Below, in pieces: positions 1 to 8,487 of a stretch of 64,000 nucleotides of DNA. The DNA is from Acidovorax temperans (GTDB lineage Bacteria > Pseudomonadota > Gammaproteobacteria > Burkholderiales > Burkholderiaceae_C). Positions within the stretch are counted from its first letter, which is position 1. The number at the start of each line of letters is the position of its first letter. The notes beneath the pieces are model-generated. The model did not search any database. It saw only the letters and a list, made by a program, of their open reading frames with translations, and was not told the origin of the DNA. The position numbers and the translations under genes are program-made. The stretch is from positions 248,001-312,000 of the forward strand of contig NZ_VFPV01000003.1 of the NCBI RefSeq assembly GCF_006716905.1. The letters run 5' to 3'.

Positions 1-237
1 GGGGTGCGGGGAAGCTCTGGCGGACGCTGTTCTGAAGACATAGCCCTGCATTATCGATAGCCACGCCCCTGTTCCAGTTCGAATCAAACTGTGGGCACGC
101 TGTTTCCACGGTTTCATGCCACTTCTTTTTTCCACACATCAGCGCTTCGCATGCTTATGATGCGCGACTTGGCGACCCAGCCGGTCGCCTTTCGCTGTCT
201 GTGCCCCTGCATATTCCAAGGCCTCTTGCCCACCGCC
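1..237. other. leader region upstream of argA, no supported gene
   Basis: I see no convincing gene here. The argA reading frame stays open back to a GTG at 91, but the extra N-terminal residues do not look like the family. The region probably holds the argA promoter and 5' leader; no clear -35/-10 pair was identified. Confidence 0.4.
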
Positions 238-1584
238 ATGTCTGCCGTTTTCAATTTCACTTTCGTGCCCTGGTTCCGGTCGGTGGCGCCTTACATCCAC
301 AAGTTTCGCAACCAGACCTTTGTGATCGGGCTGACGGGTGAGGCCATTGCCGCCGGCAAGCTGCACAACATTGCGCAAGACTTGGCGCTGATCCAGGCCA
401 TGGGGGTCAAGATTGTGCTGGTGCATGGCTTTCGGCCCCAGGTGAATGAGCAGTTGGCTGCCAAGGGGCACGCTGCCAAGTATTCGCACGGCATCCGCAT
501 CACGGATTCGGTGGCGCTGGATTGCGCGCAGGAAGCCGCTGGCCAGTTGCGTTACGAGATTGAGGCCGCCTTCAGCCAAGGATTGCCAAACACCCCCATG
601 GCAGGCGCCACAGTACGGGTGATTTCAGGCAACTTTCTCACCGCACGGCCCGTGGGCATTGTGGATGGGGTGGATTTCCAGCACTCGGGCCTGGTGCGCA
701 AGGTGGATGTGGCCGGTATCCAGCGCACGCTGGACATGGGCGCGCTGGTGCTGCTGTCGCCCTTTGGCTTTTCCCCCACGGGTGAGGCGTTCAACCTGAG
801 CATGGAAGAAGTAGCCACCAGCGTGGCGATTGAGTTGCGGGCAGACAAGCTGATTTTCCTCACGGAAGTGCCCGGCATTCGCATGCAGCCCACCGAGCCA
901 GAGAGCGAGGACAACCCCATCGACACCGAATTGCCGCTGGCTGCGGCCCAGGCCTTGCTGGCAAAGCTGCCACCCGCGCAGCAGCCTACCGACACGGGCT
1001 TTTACCTGCAGCACTGCGTGAAGGCCTGCAAAGGCGGCGTGGAGCGCAGCCACATCATTCCGTTTGCACTCGACGGCTCGCTGCTGCTGGAGGTGTATGT
1101 GCACGACGGCATCGGCACCATGGTCATCGACGAAAAGCTGGAAGAGCTGCGCGAGGCCACGATTGACGACGTGGGCGGCATCTTGCAACTGATCGAGCCG
1201 TTCGAGAAAGATGGCACGCTGGTCAAGCGCGACCGCACCGAAATCGAGCGCGACATCGCCACCTACACCGTGATCGAGCACGATGGGGTGATTTTTGGTT
1301 GTGCTGCCCTCTACCCTTACCCTGAAGCCAAGACAGCGGAGATGGCAGCCGTCACCGTGTCCCCCCAAAGCCAGGGCACGGGCGACGGTGAAAAGCTGCT
1401 CAAGCGCATTGAGCAGCGCGCCCGTGCCATGGGGCTGGACAGCATCTTTGTGCTGACCACCCGCACCATGCACTGGTTCATCAAACGCGGCTTCCAGCCA
1501 GTGGACCCTGACTGGTTGCCCGATGCACGCAAGCGCAAGTACAACTGGGATCGCCGCAGCCAGGTGCTCGTGAAAAAGCTTTGA
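238..1584 (+). CDS. argA: N-acetylglutamate synthase (amino-acid N-acetyltransferase)
   Basis: Acetylates glutamate with acetyl-CoA, the first committed step of arginine biosynthesis in the cytoplasm. The 448-residue product has the classical two-domain ArgA layout: an N-terminal amino-acid-kinase-like domain (motifs VLVHGFRPQVN and AGATVRVISGNF) that usually carries the arginine feedback site, and a C-terminal GNAT domain with AAVTVSPQSQGTGDGEKLL as the acetyl-CoA loop. I chose ATG 238 (MSAVFNFTFVPWFRSVAPYI) because family similarity begins there; the frame is open to GTG 91. It stands alone on the plus strand, convergent with the HDOD gene. Length matches typical proteobacterial ArgA (about 440-450). 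Confidence 0.93.
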   Translation: MSAVFNFTFVPWFRSVAPYIHKFRNQTFVIGLTGEAIAAGKLHNIAQDLALIQAMGVKIVLVHGFRPQVNEQLAAKGHAAKYSHGIRITDSVALDCAQEAAGQLRYEIEAAFSQGLPNTPMAGATVRVISGNFLTARPVGIVDGVDFQHSGLVRKVDVAGIQRTLDMGALVLLSPFGFSPTGEAFNLSMEEVATSVAIELRADKLIFLTEVPGIRMQPTEPESEDNPIDTELPLAAAQALLAKLPPAQQPTDTGFYLQHCVKACKGGVERSHIIPFALDGSLLLEVYVHDGIGTMVIDEKLEELREATIDDVGGILQLIEPFEKDGTLVKRDRTEIERDIATYTVIEHDGVIFGCAALYPYPEAKTAEMAAVTVSPQSQGTGDGEKLLKRIEQRARAMGLDSIFVLTTRTMHWFIKRGFQPVDPDWLPDARKRKYNWDRRSQVLVKKL

Positions 1585-1644
1585 CTTCCTGCCCTGCGAG
1601 CTGCAAATGCAGCCATGCCGGGCAGCCCTGACGGCCCAAAGCGA

Positions 1645-2544
1645 CTACAACGCCACGGCCTCAAAAGCCGGGTAAAGCTCGTCGATCCAGTGGTTGAGCT
1701 CATCCTGCGTGACATACAGGTGGTCCATGCATGCCTGGCCGTGCAGCGTCCATTCACGGGTCGGCGTCAGGTTTTCGTGGTGGTGAACCAAATATTCCGC
1801 CAGCAACCCCAGCGCCACCAGATGCCGCACGGTGGCATCGAATCGCTCATCGCTCAGGCAGGAAAAGTCGTGGTGCAGCCAGATGGCCTGGGCCACATCA
1901 GGGGGCAGATGCCAGGTGCGCGCCACGATGGCACCCATCACCGCATGGTCCGTGCGGTGTGCGGCATTCTCGGTTTGCGTGAAGGTGCGGTCTTTGCGCG
2001 CCAAGGCCTCTGTCACTGTGCCCGCATAGCCGCGCACGGCCTTGACCAGCACGGGCATGCCCACGTGGCAAAAAAGTCCGAAGCTGTAGCCCAGCCCCGG
2101 GTCAAAGCTGTAAAGCTGGCGGCCAATGTGTTCGCAGGCGATGGCCTTACGCTGCGAGCTTTCCCAAAAATGCTCCAGCAGCGGAGTGCGCACATGCAGG
2201 GCATTGCGGGTGATGAACGCAGTAAGCAACTCCAGGGCAGGCTGCAAGCCCAGCACCGTGAGTGCCATGCCCACGGTCTGTACCGGTTGTGCCAAGCCGT
2301 ACAACGGGCTGTTGGCGGTGCGGATCACCGCAGCCGCCATGGCCACATCTGACGAAGCCAGTTGCTCCAAAGCCTGCGAATCAAGCTCGGGGGCCGACGC
2401 AATCTCCTGCAACCTCACCAGCGAGTCTGGGCAGGGCGGAATGACGATGGCGCGCACGCTGGGGTGGGCGCGGGCGGTCTCGATGTCATGGTCTATGGAG
2501 TGGGAGGTCGCGGCGGGGGATCGCACTGACATCAAAGCCGGCAT
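1645..2544 (-). CDS. HDOD domain-containing protein
   Basis: A 299-residue cytoplasmic protein whose body is an HDOD domain, a degenerate HD phosphohydrolase fold found in bacterial signalling proteins. Visible HDOD features are IPPCPDSLVRLQEIASAPELD near the start, LASSDVAMAAAVIRTANSPLYGL and the VQTVGMALTVLGL helix, followed by the C-terminal helical half (HAVMGAIVARTWHLP, AIWLHHD). No GGDEF, EAL or receiver domain is attached, so it is a stand-alone HDOD protein. ATG 2544 (MPALMSVRSP) is preferred over an in-frame extension to 2901 that lacks family character; ATG 2532 is also possible. Targets are unknown. Confidence 0.8.
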   Translation of the reverse strand: MPALMSVRSPAATSHSIDHDIETARAHPSVRAIVIPPCPDSLVRLQEIASAPELDSQALEQLASSDVAMAAAVIRTANSPLYGLAQPVQTVGMALTVLGLQPALELLTAFITRNALHVRTPLLEHFWESSQRKAIACEHIGRQLYSFDPGLGYSFGLFCHVGMPVLVKAVRGYAGTVTEALARKDRTFTQTENAAHRTDHAVMGAIVARTWHLPPDVAQAIWLHHDFSCLSDERFDATVRHLVALGLLAEYLVHHHENLTPTREWTLHGQACMDHLYVTQDELNHWIDELYPAFEAVAL

Positions 2545-2669
2545 GGTCGCGCTTTCGGTACGGGTTCGACACGGTTTCAATTGGTTGCATTGTGCAGCCA
2601 AAAGATCGGCAGAAGCATCTGCCGCACGGTAACGAGGGGGCATTGCGCAATGCCGGACTCCCCAGCACC

Positions 2670-3617
2670 TCAAATACCAGCGCCGCCCACGCCTTGCAGT
2701 CCCGCGCGGCTGTCCAGGCTGTTGCGCCCCGGCATGGTCTCGCCCAGGTAGTCCAAAAACCGCCGCACTGCAGGCGAGAGCCCCCTGCGAGACGCGAACA
2801 CTGCATGCACGATGGCAGGCTGAGGCGCCCAGTCGGGCAGCACGCGCACCAGCCGCCGGTCGCGCATCTCCTCCTGGCACATGTAATCGGGCAGCCAGCA
2901 AATACCAGTACCCGCCACGGCAGCAAACTTGAGGGTGAGCAGGTCATCTGCGACGTAGCGCGGGGTGTAATGCACCACCTGGTGGGCGCCACCGGGGCCG
3001 ATCAAGTTCCAGGAAGCCCGTCCGTCGGGCGCCGACATGGCAATGCTGTCCAGTTTGGCAAGGTCTTCCAGCTTGGTGGGCGTGCCCTGGCGAATGAGCA
3101 AGTCAGGGCTGGCCACCAGCACCTGGCGGGCTTGGTCCAGGCGTTTGACCACCATGCTGGCACTGTCTTCGAGCGAGGGACGCACCCGCAGCGCCACGTC
3201 AATGCCCTCTTCCACCACGTTCACCGCCCTGTTGGTCACCTGCATTTCCACGCGAACCAAAGGATGCTGGGCCAGGAAGGCGGGCATCAACTCAGCCAGT
3301 ACGGTCTGGGCCAGGGTCACGGGGCAACTCACCCGCACGGTGCCACGCGGCTCGGTCTGCACCTGGGCCACTGCATCAGCCGCCGCCTGGGCCGATTCGC
3401 GAATGGACTGGCAGTGCCGCAGGTAAGCCTCTCCCACTTCGGTCAATGACAGCTTGCGGGTGGTGCGCTGCAAGAGCCTCACGCCCAGATGGGCTTCCAG
3501 ATCAGACACGCGCCTGGACAGTCGCGATTTGGGAATGCCCAGCGCCCGGCCGGCGGCAGCAAAGCCGCCACGCTCCACCACCTCGGCAAAGTACAGCATG
3601 TCATTCAGATCTTGCAC
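2670..3617 (-). CDS. LysR-family transcriptional regulator, divergent from azoR
   Basis: A 315-residue LysR regulator. The N-terminal winged helix-turn-helix (MQDLNDMLYFAEVVERGGFAA... RALGIPKSRLSRRVSDLEAHLG) is followed by a periplasmic-binding-protein-like effector domain (GTVRVSCPVTLAQTVL, FAAVAGTGICWLPDY). It is divergent from azoR with 145 bp between them and an imperfect palindrome in that gap, so it most likely controls azoR, as LysR regulators next to azoreductase/quinone reductase genes commonly do. The effector cannot be told from sequence; electrophilic quinones or azo compounds are a guess from the neighbour. Confidence 0.9.
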   Translation of the reverse strand: MQDLNDMLYFAEVVERGGFAAAGRALGIPKSRLSRRVSDLEAHLGVRLLQRTTRKLSLTEVGEAYLRHCQSIRESAQAAADAVAQVQTEPRGTVRVSCPVTLAQTVLAELMPAFLAQHPLVRVEMQVTNRAVNVVEEGIDVALRVRPSLEDSASMVVKRLDQARQVLVASPDLLIRQGTPTKLEDLAKLDSIAMSAPDGRASWNLIGPGGAHQVVHYTPRYVADDLLTLKFAAVAGTGICWLPDYMCQEEMRDRRLVRVLPDWAPQPAIVHAVFASRRGLSPAVRRFLDYLGETMPGRNSLDSRAGLQGVGGAGI

Positions 3618-3648
3618 GTCGCGCTCCCTCCGTTGTCAGCTTGAATAC

Positions 3649-3666
3649 TGTTCCATTAATAGAACA
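3649..3666. promoter_or_regulatory. candidate LysR operator between lysR and azoR
   Basis: TGTTCCATTAATAGAACA is an 18-bp near-perfect inverted repeat (8 of 9 pairs) in the divergent promoter region, with the T-N11-A spacing typical of LysR boxes (TTC-N8-GAA core). It lies about 31 bp from the lysR start and about 97 bp from azoR. Confidence 0.6.
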
Positions 3667-3762
3667 ATCTATCGCGATTCGGGCGGCTTATCAAATTTTG
3701 TGAACAAATCGACAATTCACCTCAAGCCGTAACCGTCGCGGCACTTCAACGAGGAGAACCCC

Positions 3763-4377
3763 ATGCAACTGCTTCACATCGACTCATCCATCACTGGCGA
3801 TGCTTCCGTTTCGCGTCAACTCACGGCCCAGGTCGTGGAAGCCTGGAAGGCCAGCCACCCAGGCACCCAAGTCACTTACCTGGACCTGGCTGTCAACGCC
3901 CCCAACCATTTCACGATGGACGCAATGGCCCCCCGCACTGGCCAGACCGACGGTTTGACAGAAGCGCAGAAGCGTGAAAACGCCGTGTCCGAACAGCTCG
4001 TGAGCCAGTTCCTGGCAGCAGACGTGGTGGTCATTGGCGCCCCGTTCTACAACTTTGGCATCCCCACCCAGCTCAAGGCCTGGATTGACCGCATCGCCCA
4101 GCCAGGCCGCACGTTCAAATACGGTGCCAACGGCCCCGAAGGCCTGGCCAAGGGCAAGACCGTGATCGTGGCATCTGCACGGGGTGGCGTTTATTCGACC
4201 AGCGCTGGTGGCCAGGCCATGGAGCACCAGGAAAGCTACCTGCAGACCGTGATGGGGTTCTTTGGTGTGACGGACGTGCGCTTCGTGCGCGCCGAAGGCG
4301 TCGCCATGGGCCCGGAAGCCAAGGCGCAAGCCCTGGCTGCCGCCGCTGAGCACACGCGCCAGCACACAGCGGCCTGA
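3763..4377 (+). CDS. azoR: FMN-dependent NADH-azoreductase
   Basis: A 204-residue flavodoxin-like reductase of the AzoR family, which transfers electrons from NADH through FMN to azo bonds and quinones in the cytoplasm. Visible features: N-terminal [20 protein letters not shown] (phosphate-binding loop region), [26 protein letters not shown] and the SARGGVYS segment contacting flavin, plus a C-terminal [16 protein letters not shown]. Length equals the family norm. A clear ribosome binding site (aggaga) lies just upstream of ATG 3763. It is a single-gene transcript ending at a strong hairpin; the divergent LysR gene is the likely regulator. Confidence 0.95.
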   Translation: MQLLHIDSSITGDASVSRQLTAQVVEAWKASHPGTQVTYLDLAVNAPNHFTMDAMAPRTGQTDGLTEAQKRENAVSEQLVSQFLAADVVVIGAPFYNFGIPTQLKAWIDRIAQPGRTFKYGANGPEGLAKGKTVIVASARGGVYSTSAGGQAMEHQESYLQTVMGFFGVTDVRFVRAEGVAMGPEAKAQALAAAAEHTRQHTAA

Positions 4378-4387
4378 CCGTCTCTAC

Positions 4388-4450
4388 AAAGCCCCGGCTT
4401 CTGAATGTTGCACCCATGCGCAACATTCAGAAAGAAGCCGGGGCTTTTTT
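4388..4450 (+). terminator. rho-independent terminator of azoR
   Basis: A long two-part hairpin just after azoR: AAGCCCCGGCTT pairs with AAGCCGGGGCTT, and inside it CTGAATGTTG pairs with CAACATTCAG, followed by a T run at 4444-4450. Confidence 0.9.
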
Positions 4451-4566
4451 CATTTGCAAACAATTATTACCCCCACGCACAAAAAACCACGCAGTAATGT
4501 CACACTTACACTGTATGCATCTTTCGGTGATGTACGAGATGTGAGTGGGTACCTGGGACGATTGAT

Positions 4567-5667
4567 TTGGCAGCTTCGTATGTGCGTCGGTTGTTGGCGT
4601 TTTTGGTCTGTGGCCTTCCCTTCATGGGCTGGGCCCAGGCGGTAGCATTCATCAATCCCGGACATCCAGACGAGCCGTATTGGCGCACCGTCAGTGAGTC
4701 GATAAACGCTGCGGCGCGCAGCCTGGGTGTGCCACTGGAAGAATATTTTGTGCGGCGAGAGCACCTGCGCTCGTTTGAAATCGCCCGCTCCATCGTGGCC
4801 CGCCCGGCTGAAAAACGGCCCGATTACGTCATCGTCACCAACGACTACGGCACCGGCCCCGAGATGCTGCGGATTTTCGAAGGCAGCGGCATCCGCGTGT
4901 TCCTGGCCTTCAGCACCCTCACCGCTGCCCAGAAGGCAGAGCACGGCGGGCCACGGGAGCGTTTCAGTCACTGGATCGGATCACTGGAACCCCGGGCCAC
5001 GGATGCCGGCTATCTCACCGCCCAGGCACTGATTGCTGCTGGCAGAGCCCAACGCGCCCACGGCCCGGATGGCAAGCTGCATCTCTTGGCGATTGCGGGG
5101 GACCGGTCCACCACCTCCTCCATCCAGCGCAACGAAGGCATGCTCAAGGCTGTGGGTGAGGCACCCGATGTGGTGCTGCACCAGACGGTGTACGCGGGCT
5201 GGTCGCGCACCAAAGCCGAAGAGCAGATGACCTGGCTGCTGCAGCGCCACCCCCAAGCCCGTCTGGTGTGGACAGGAAGCGACCTGATGGCTTTTGGTGC
5301 CATGGATGCACTGGCCAAGGCCGGCACGGCAGCGCCTGGCCAGGACATGTGGTTCAGCTCCGTCAATACCACCACAGAAGCCATCAAGCGCTTGCGCAAC
5401 GGGCAGCTCACAGCGTTGGCAGGCGGGCACTTCATTGCGGGTGCGTGGGCCTTGGTCATGGTCTATGACTACCATCGCGGGCGCGACTTCGCCTCCGAAG
5501 GGCTGGAGCTGGAACGCCCCATGTTCGCCCTGCTTACCCCTGATCTGGCCCAGCGCTACCAGCAGCGCTTCGGTAACGGTTTTGCCAGCCTGAACGTGCG
5601 CAGCTACAGCAAGGTGCTCAATCCCAAGGTGAAGCGCTACCAGTTTGGCTTCGAGCAGCTGCTTTAA
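4567..5667 (+). CDS. periplasmic ligand-binding protein (ABC sugar-binding-like) paired with a diguanylate cyclase
   Basis: A 366-residue secreted protein: signal peptide (RRLLAFLVCGLPFMGWAQA), then a type-I periplasmic binding fold similar to ribose/LuxP-type binding proteins (VAFINPGHPDEPYWRTVSES, PDYVIVTNDYGTGPEMLRIF, LHLLAIAGDRSTTSSIQRNEG, RLVWTGSDLMAFGAMDAL). No ABC permease or ATPase is nearby; instead a membrane diguanylate cyclase begins 7 bp after its stop. The likely role is therefore sensing, binding a ligand and presenting it to the cyclase's periplasmic domain, rather than uptake. Start is TTG 4567 with a weak GGGA upstream, or GTG 4582; no ATG is available. Ligand unknown. Confidence 0.78.
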   Translation: MAASYVRRLLAFLVCGLPFMGWAQAVAFINPGHPDEPYWRTVSESINAAARSLGVPLEEYFVRREHLRSFEIARSIVARPAEKRPDYVIVTNDYGTGPEMLRIFEGSGIRVFLAFSTLTAAQKAEHGGPRERFSHWIGSLEPRATDAGYLTAQALIAAGRAQRAHGPDGKLHLLAIAGDRSTTSSIQRNEGMLKAVGEAPDVVLHQTVYAGWSRTKAEEQMTWLLQRHPQARLVWTGSDLMAFGAMDALAKAGTAAPGQDMWFSSVNTTTEAIKRLRNGQLTALAGGHFIAGAWALVMVYDYHRGRDFASEGLELERPMFALLTPDLAQRYQQRFGNGFASLNVRSYSKVLNPKVKRYQFGFEQLL

Positions 5668-5674
5668 TCGCTGT

Positions 5675-6915
5675 ATGACCGCGCGTCCCTTTCGCTCCAT
5701 TGCCAGCGTGCTGATTCAGCGCACCATCGTGCTGGCGGTGCTGTGCATGGTGGTGTTTTTCTGCGTGCAAAGCTGGCTGCTGCGCTCCGAACACCAAAGG
5801 CAGTTCGATGCCGTCATGAGCGATGTGGCCAACACCAGCGTGCCCCTGCTGGCCGCCGCGCTGTGGGACATTGAAACCCAGGCCGTCCAGGCCCAGCTGC
5901 AATTCATTGCGAAAAAGCCCGCCATCGGTTTTGCCCGGCTGCAGGCCGCCGGGGGCCAGGTGTTTGAGGCAGGCAACTCCGAACTGGCACAGCAAGAGGC
6001 AATACGCAGCATCACCATCTACGCCCCGCACGGCACCCAGGCGCTGGGCGTGCTGCACCTGAGCGGCAACCCGCAGTACCTTTGGCAAGGATTGAAGGCC
6101 GAGGCGCTGCGCATTTTGCTGGGCTATAGCGCACTCACCGCCAGCATTTGCGCGCTGATCGCCTTCATGCTCAAGCAACTACTGCAAAAACCGCTGTCCA
6201 CCGTTGCCGGGTTTGCGAGCGAACTCACACCCCACCAGCTGACCACGCCCTTGCGGCTGAACCGAGCCCCCCCCAACCCCACAGCGATGAGATTGACCTG
6301 CTGGAGCAAGGCGTGGTCAAGCTGCAGAAGGCCCTGCACGAGCACATCCACAACCTTGACGATCTGGTGAATGAACGCACGGCCCAGCTCGAAAAACTGC
6401 TGGAAGAAATTCGCCACCTGTCCGCCACCGACGGCCTGACCGGCTGCTACAACCGGCGTGCGCTGCAAGACAAGCTGCCCGAGGAAATCGAACGCGCCCA
6501 GCGTTACCACCGCCCGCTGGCGGTGGTGTTCATGGACATTGACCACTTCAAGCAGTTCAACGACCAGCACGGCCACCAGTTGGGCGATGAAGTCTTGCGC
6601 AGCGCGGCAAAGCATGTCGCCGGCACGCTGCGCCAGGGGGTGGACTGGATTGCGCGCTACGGCGGTGAAGAGTTTGTGCTGGTGCTGCCCGAAACCCCAC
6701 TCGAAGCCGCCATCGCCATAGCCCACCGGCTGTGCGACGCCCTGCCAGAGCACGCGGTGCCCAACCCCCGGGGGGGCTCGGTGTACATCAGCGCGAGCTT
6801 CGGGGTCACGGCCTACCGGCCGAGTGAGGATGCCCTTGCCCTGCTCTCGCGCGCCGACACCCTGGTCTACCAGGCCAAGTCGGCAGGCCGGCAACAGGTG
6901 GTGGCTGGCGCTTGA
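5675..6915 (+). pseudogene. membrane diguanylate cyclase (GGDEF), frameshifted in a C8 run
   Basis: The gene would make c-di-GMP from two GTP. The first part (5675 to about 6270) encodes transmembrane helix 1 (about residues 14-34), a periplasmic sensor region of about 105 residues and transmembrane helix 2 (about 145-167). The second part, in the -1 frame, encodes a coiled-coil-like linker and a GGDEF domain with LSATDGLTGCYNRR, FMDIDHFKQFND and intact GGEEF (about residues 330-334). The frames join exactly at eight C at 6267-6274: adding one C gives a continuous 413-residue protein. The inhibitory I-site RxxD is not canonical (QGVD precedes). It could be a true knock-out, slippage-controlled phase variation, or a sequencing error. 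It lies 7 bp after the binding-protein gene. Confidence 0.82.
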
Positions 6916-6956
6916 ACGCGCAAGTCGCCCAACGGGCACAATCGCTACCAAAACCA

Positions 6957-6987
6957 TAGCTGGCAGCGCTTACCCAGAGCGCCTTAG
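6957..6987 (+). repeat. palindromic intergenic repeat, interrupted by the IS
   Basis: ATAGCTGGCAGCGCTTACC plus CAGAGCGCC and TTAG form the left part of a repeat copy; its right part (TTAG, AGGCCAATTTTG) resumes at 8309 beyond the IS. Rejoined, it matches the other copies in the window. Confidence 0.8.
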
Positions 6988-8308
6988 CAGGCCGTTGAAA
7001 AAGTGGGCATCGAACGCATCAGGGACGCTGTTTTCGAAGAAACGAGTGGCCCAGACGCGTCTGCGCAGCGATTGCACCGGCCAATCTGGCCTGTTTGCAG
7101 GCCATCTCGCCCATTTCGGGCGCACGTATCCCCGGGCTCACGCATGATGCGCGTCCCACCAGCCGCCGATGCTGCCCATGCGCACCAGGTTGTAGGTGGC
7201 AAAGCACAGCAGCGCCTGACCCGTGAGCTTGGCCTGACCGATGAGCTTGGTCTTGGCCAGACCACCCACGGTCTTGATCCAGCCAAAGGCCTCCTCAATG
7301 CGCTTGCGCACCTTCTGACTGGTCTTGTAGCCCTCGTGTCGGGTGATCCGGGCATCCACCGCCGAGTGCTTGTCCTTGGCCGCCACGTGCGGCGTGACCT
7401 TGAGCTTTCGGCAGCCCTTGATGAAGGCCTTGCTGTCGTAGCCCTTGTCGGCCCCGACCGTAGCCCGCTTGTTCTTGTTGTCCCGGCGCCCAAGCATCGC
7501 GAGCGCCGCCTCGCGCTCGGCGGTGCCGCTGGCATGGGTGATCTCCACGTCCACGATCAGACCGTTGCGGTTTTCCATGAGGATGTGCGCCATGTGGCAC
7601 AGGCGAGCCTTGTCGCCCGCGCTCTTCTTGAACAGCCGGGCATCGGGGTCCGTGGTACTGGCGTGGGTGTCGTTGCAGCGCTGCTGTCCTTTGAAGTCCA
7701 CCTCGGGATTGCGCCCCTCAGTCGGGGTTTGGTCGTCGTCCCGGCGCTTGAAACTTTTGTGCGAGGCCCAGGCCTCGATCAGCGTGCCGTCCACGCTGAA
7801 GTGTTCGTCGCTGGTCAACTTCGCCCAATCGGCGGTGTGCTTGACCCGCTCGAAGAAGGCGCGGGCCAAGTCTTCGTTGAAGAGCCGCTCGCGGTTGGCG
7901 CTGAAGGTGGAGTGGTCCCAGACCTTGTCCTCGATGTTCAGGCCCACGAACCAGCGGTACAGCAGGTTGTAGTTGACCGCTTCGACCAACTGGCGCTCGC
8001 TGCGGATGGAGAACAGGATCTGCAGCAGCAGGGCCTTGAGCAGCATCTCCGGCGGCACCGAGGGGCGGCCCCGGCGGGCGTACACCGCGTCGAACTCGCG
8101 GTTCATCGTCGCCAGCAGCGCATCGACTGCGGCGCGCAGTTTGCGCAGCGGGTGTGTCTGCGGCACGCGCTCTTCAAGGCTGATGTAGCTGAACATCGCC
8201 CCCTGGAAGTCTTGGTTGCCTCTCATCGTCCTCGTCTGGGTTGTTCGCCGATGGCTTCAGATCGTACTGGCCGACGCCAGCGTCGGCGGGGGATTTTTCA
8301 ACGGCCTG
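6988..8308 (-). mobile_element. IS5-family insertion sequence, complete, 1321 bp
   Basis: Imperfect terminal inverted repeats begin CAGGCCGTTGAAAAA at 6988 and end TTTTTCAACGGCCTG at 8308. The element is flanked by a direct duplication TTAG (6984-6987 and 8309-8312), matching the YTAR target preference of IS5-type elements. It holds one transposase gene on the minus strand with no frameshift, and about 150 bp of non-coding left end. It looks recent and intact. Confidence 0.93.
7138..8226 (-). CDS. IS5-family transposase
   Basis: A 362-residue DDE transposase. It begins MRGNQDFQGAMFSYISLEER, followed by the IS5-type N-terminal region (RRGRPSVPPEMLLKALLLQ, ERQLVEAVNYNLLYRWFVGL). The catalytic triad can be placed at the Asp of FSVDGTLIEAW, the Asp of GADKGYDSKAF, and the Glu of RKRIEEAFGWIKTVGGLAKTK. 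Length is full for the family and the frame is unbroken, so it is probably active. It lies wholly within the 1321-bp element. Confidence 0.95.
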   Translation of the reverse strand: MRGNQDFQGAMFSYISLEERVPQTHPLRKLRAAVDALLATMNREFDAVYARRGRPSVPPEMLLKALLLQILFSIRSERQLVEAVNYNLLYRWFVGLNIEDKVWDHSTFSANRERLFNEDLARAFFERVKHTADWAKLTSDEHFSVDGTLIEAWASHKSFKRRDDDQTPTEGRNPEVDFKGQQRCNDTHASTTDPDARLFKKSAGDKARLCHMAHILMENRNGLIVDVEITHASGTAEREAALAMLGRRDNKNKRATVGADKGYDSKAFIKGCRKLKVTPHVAAKDKHSAVDARITRHEGYKTSQKVRKRIEEAFGWIKTVGGLAKTKLIGQAKLTGQALLCFATYNLVRMGSIGGWWDAHHA

Positions 8309-8414
8309 TTAGAGGCCAATTTTGCTTAAATGACCGGCGTGGGGGCTACATCACTCACTCCACAGCCTGAGCGGGCGGCGGCACGTCATTCAGCGCATTC
8401 ACCCCATCACGGCC

Positions 8415-8439
8415 GAAAAAAAGCGGGCCGAAGCCCGCT
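8415..8439 (-). terminator. rho-independent terminator of metQ
   Basis: On the minus strand AGCGGGC-TTCG-GCCCGCT is followed by a run of seven T (8422-8416). The stable TTCG tetraloop and U-tract lie about 50 bp after the metQ stop. Confidence 0.9.
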
Positions 8440-8487
8440 GAATGTTGGAGCCTGGTACCGGCGTCGCCACCAGCACCCACCTGACCC

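Noticed and set aside
6640..6680. c-di-GMP inhibitory I-site (RxxD) in the diguanylate cyclase
   Set aside because: The residues before the GGEEF motif read RQGVD, with Arg one position too far, so a canonical I-site cannot be claimed.
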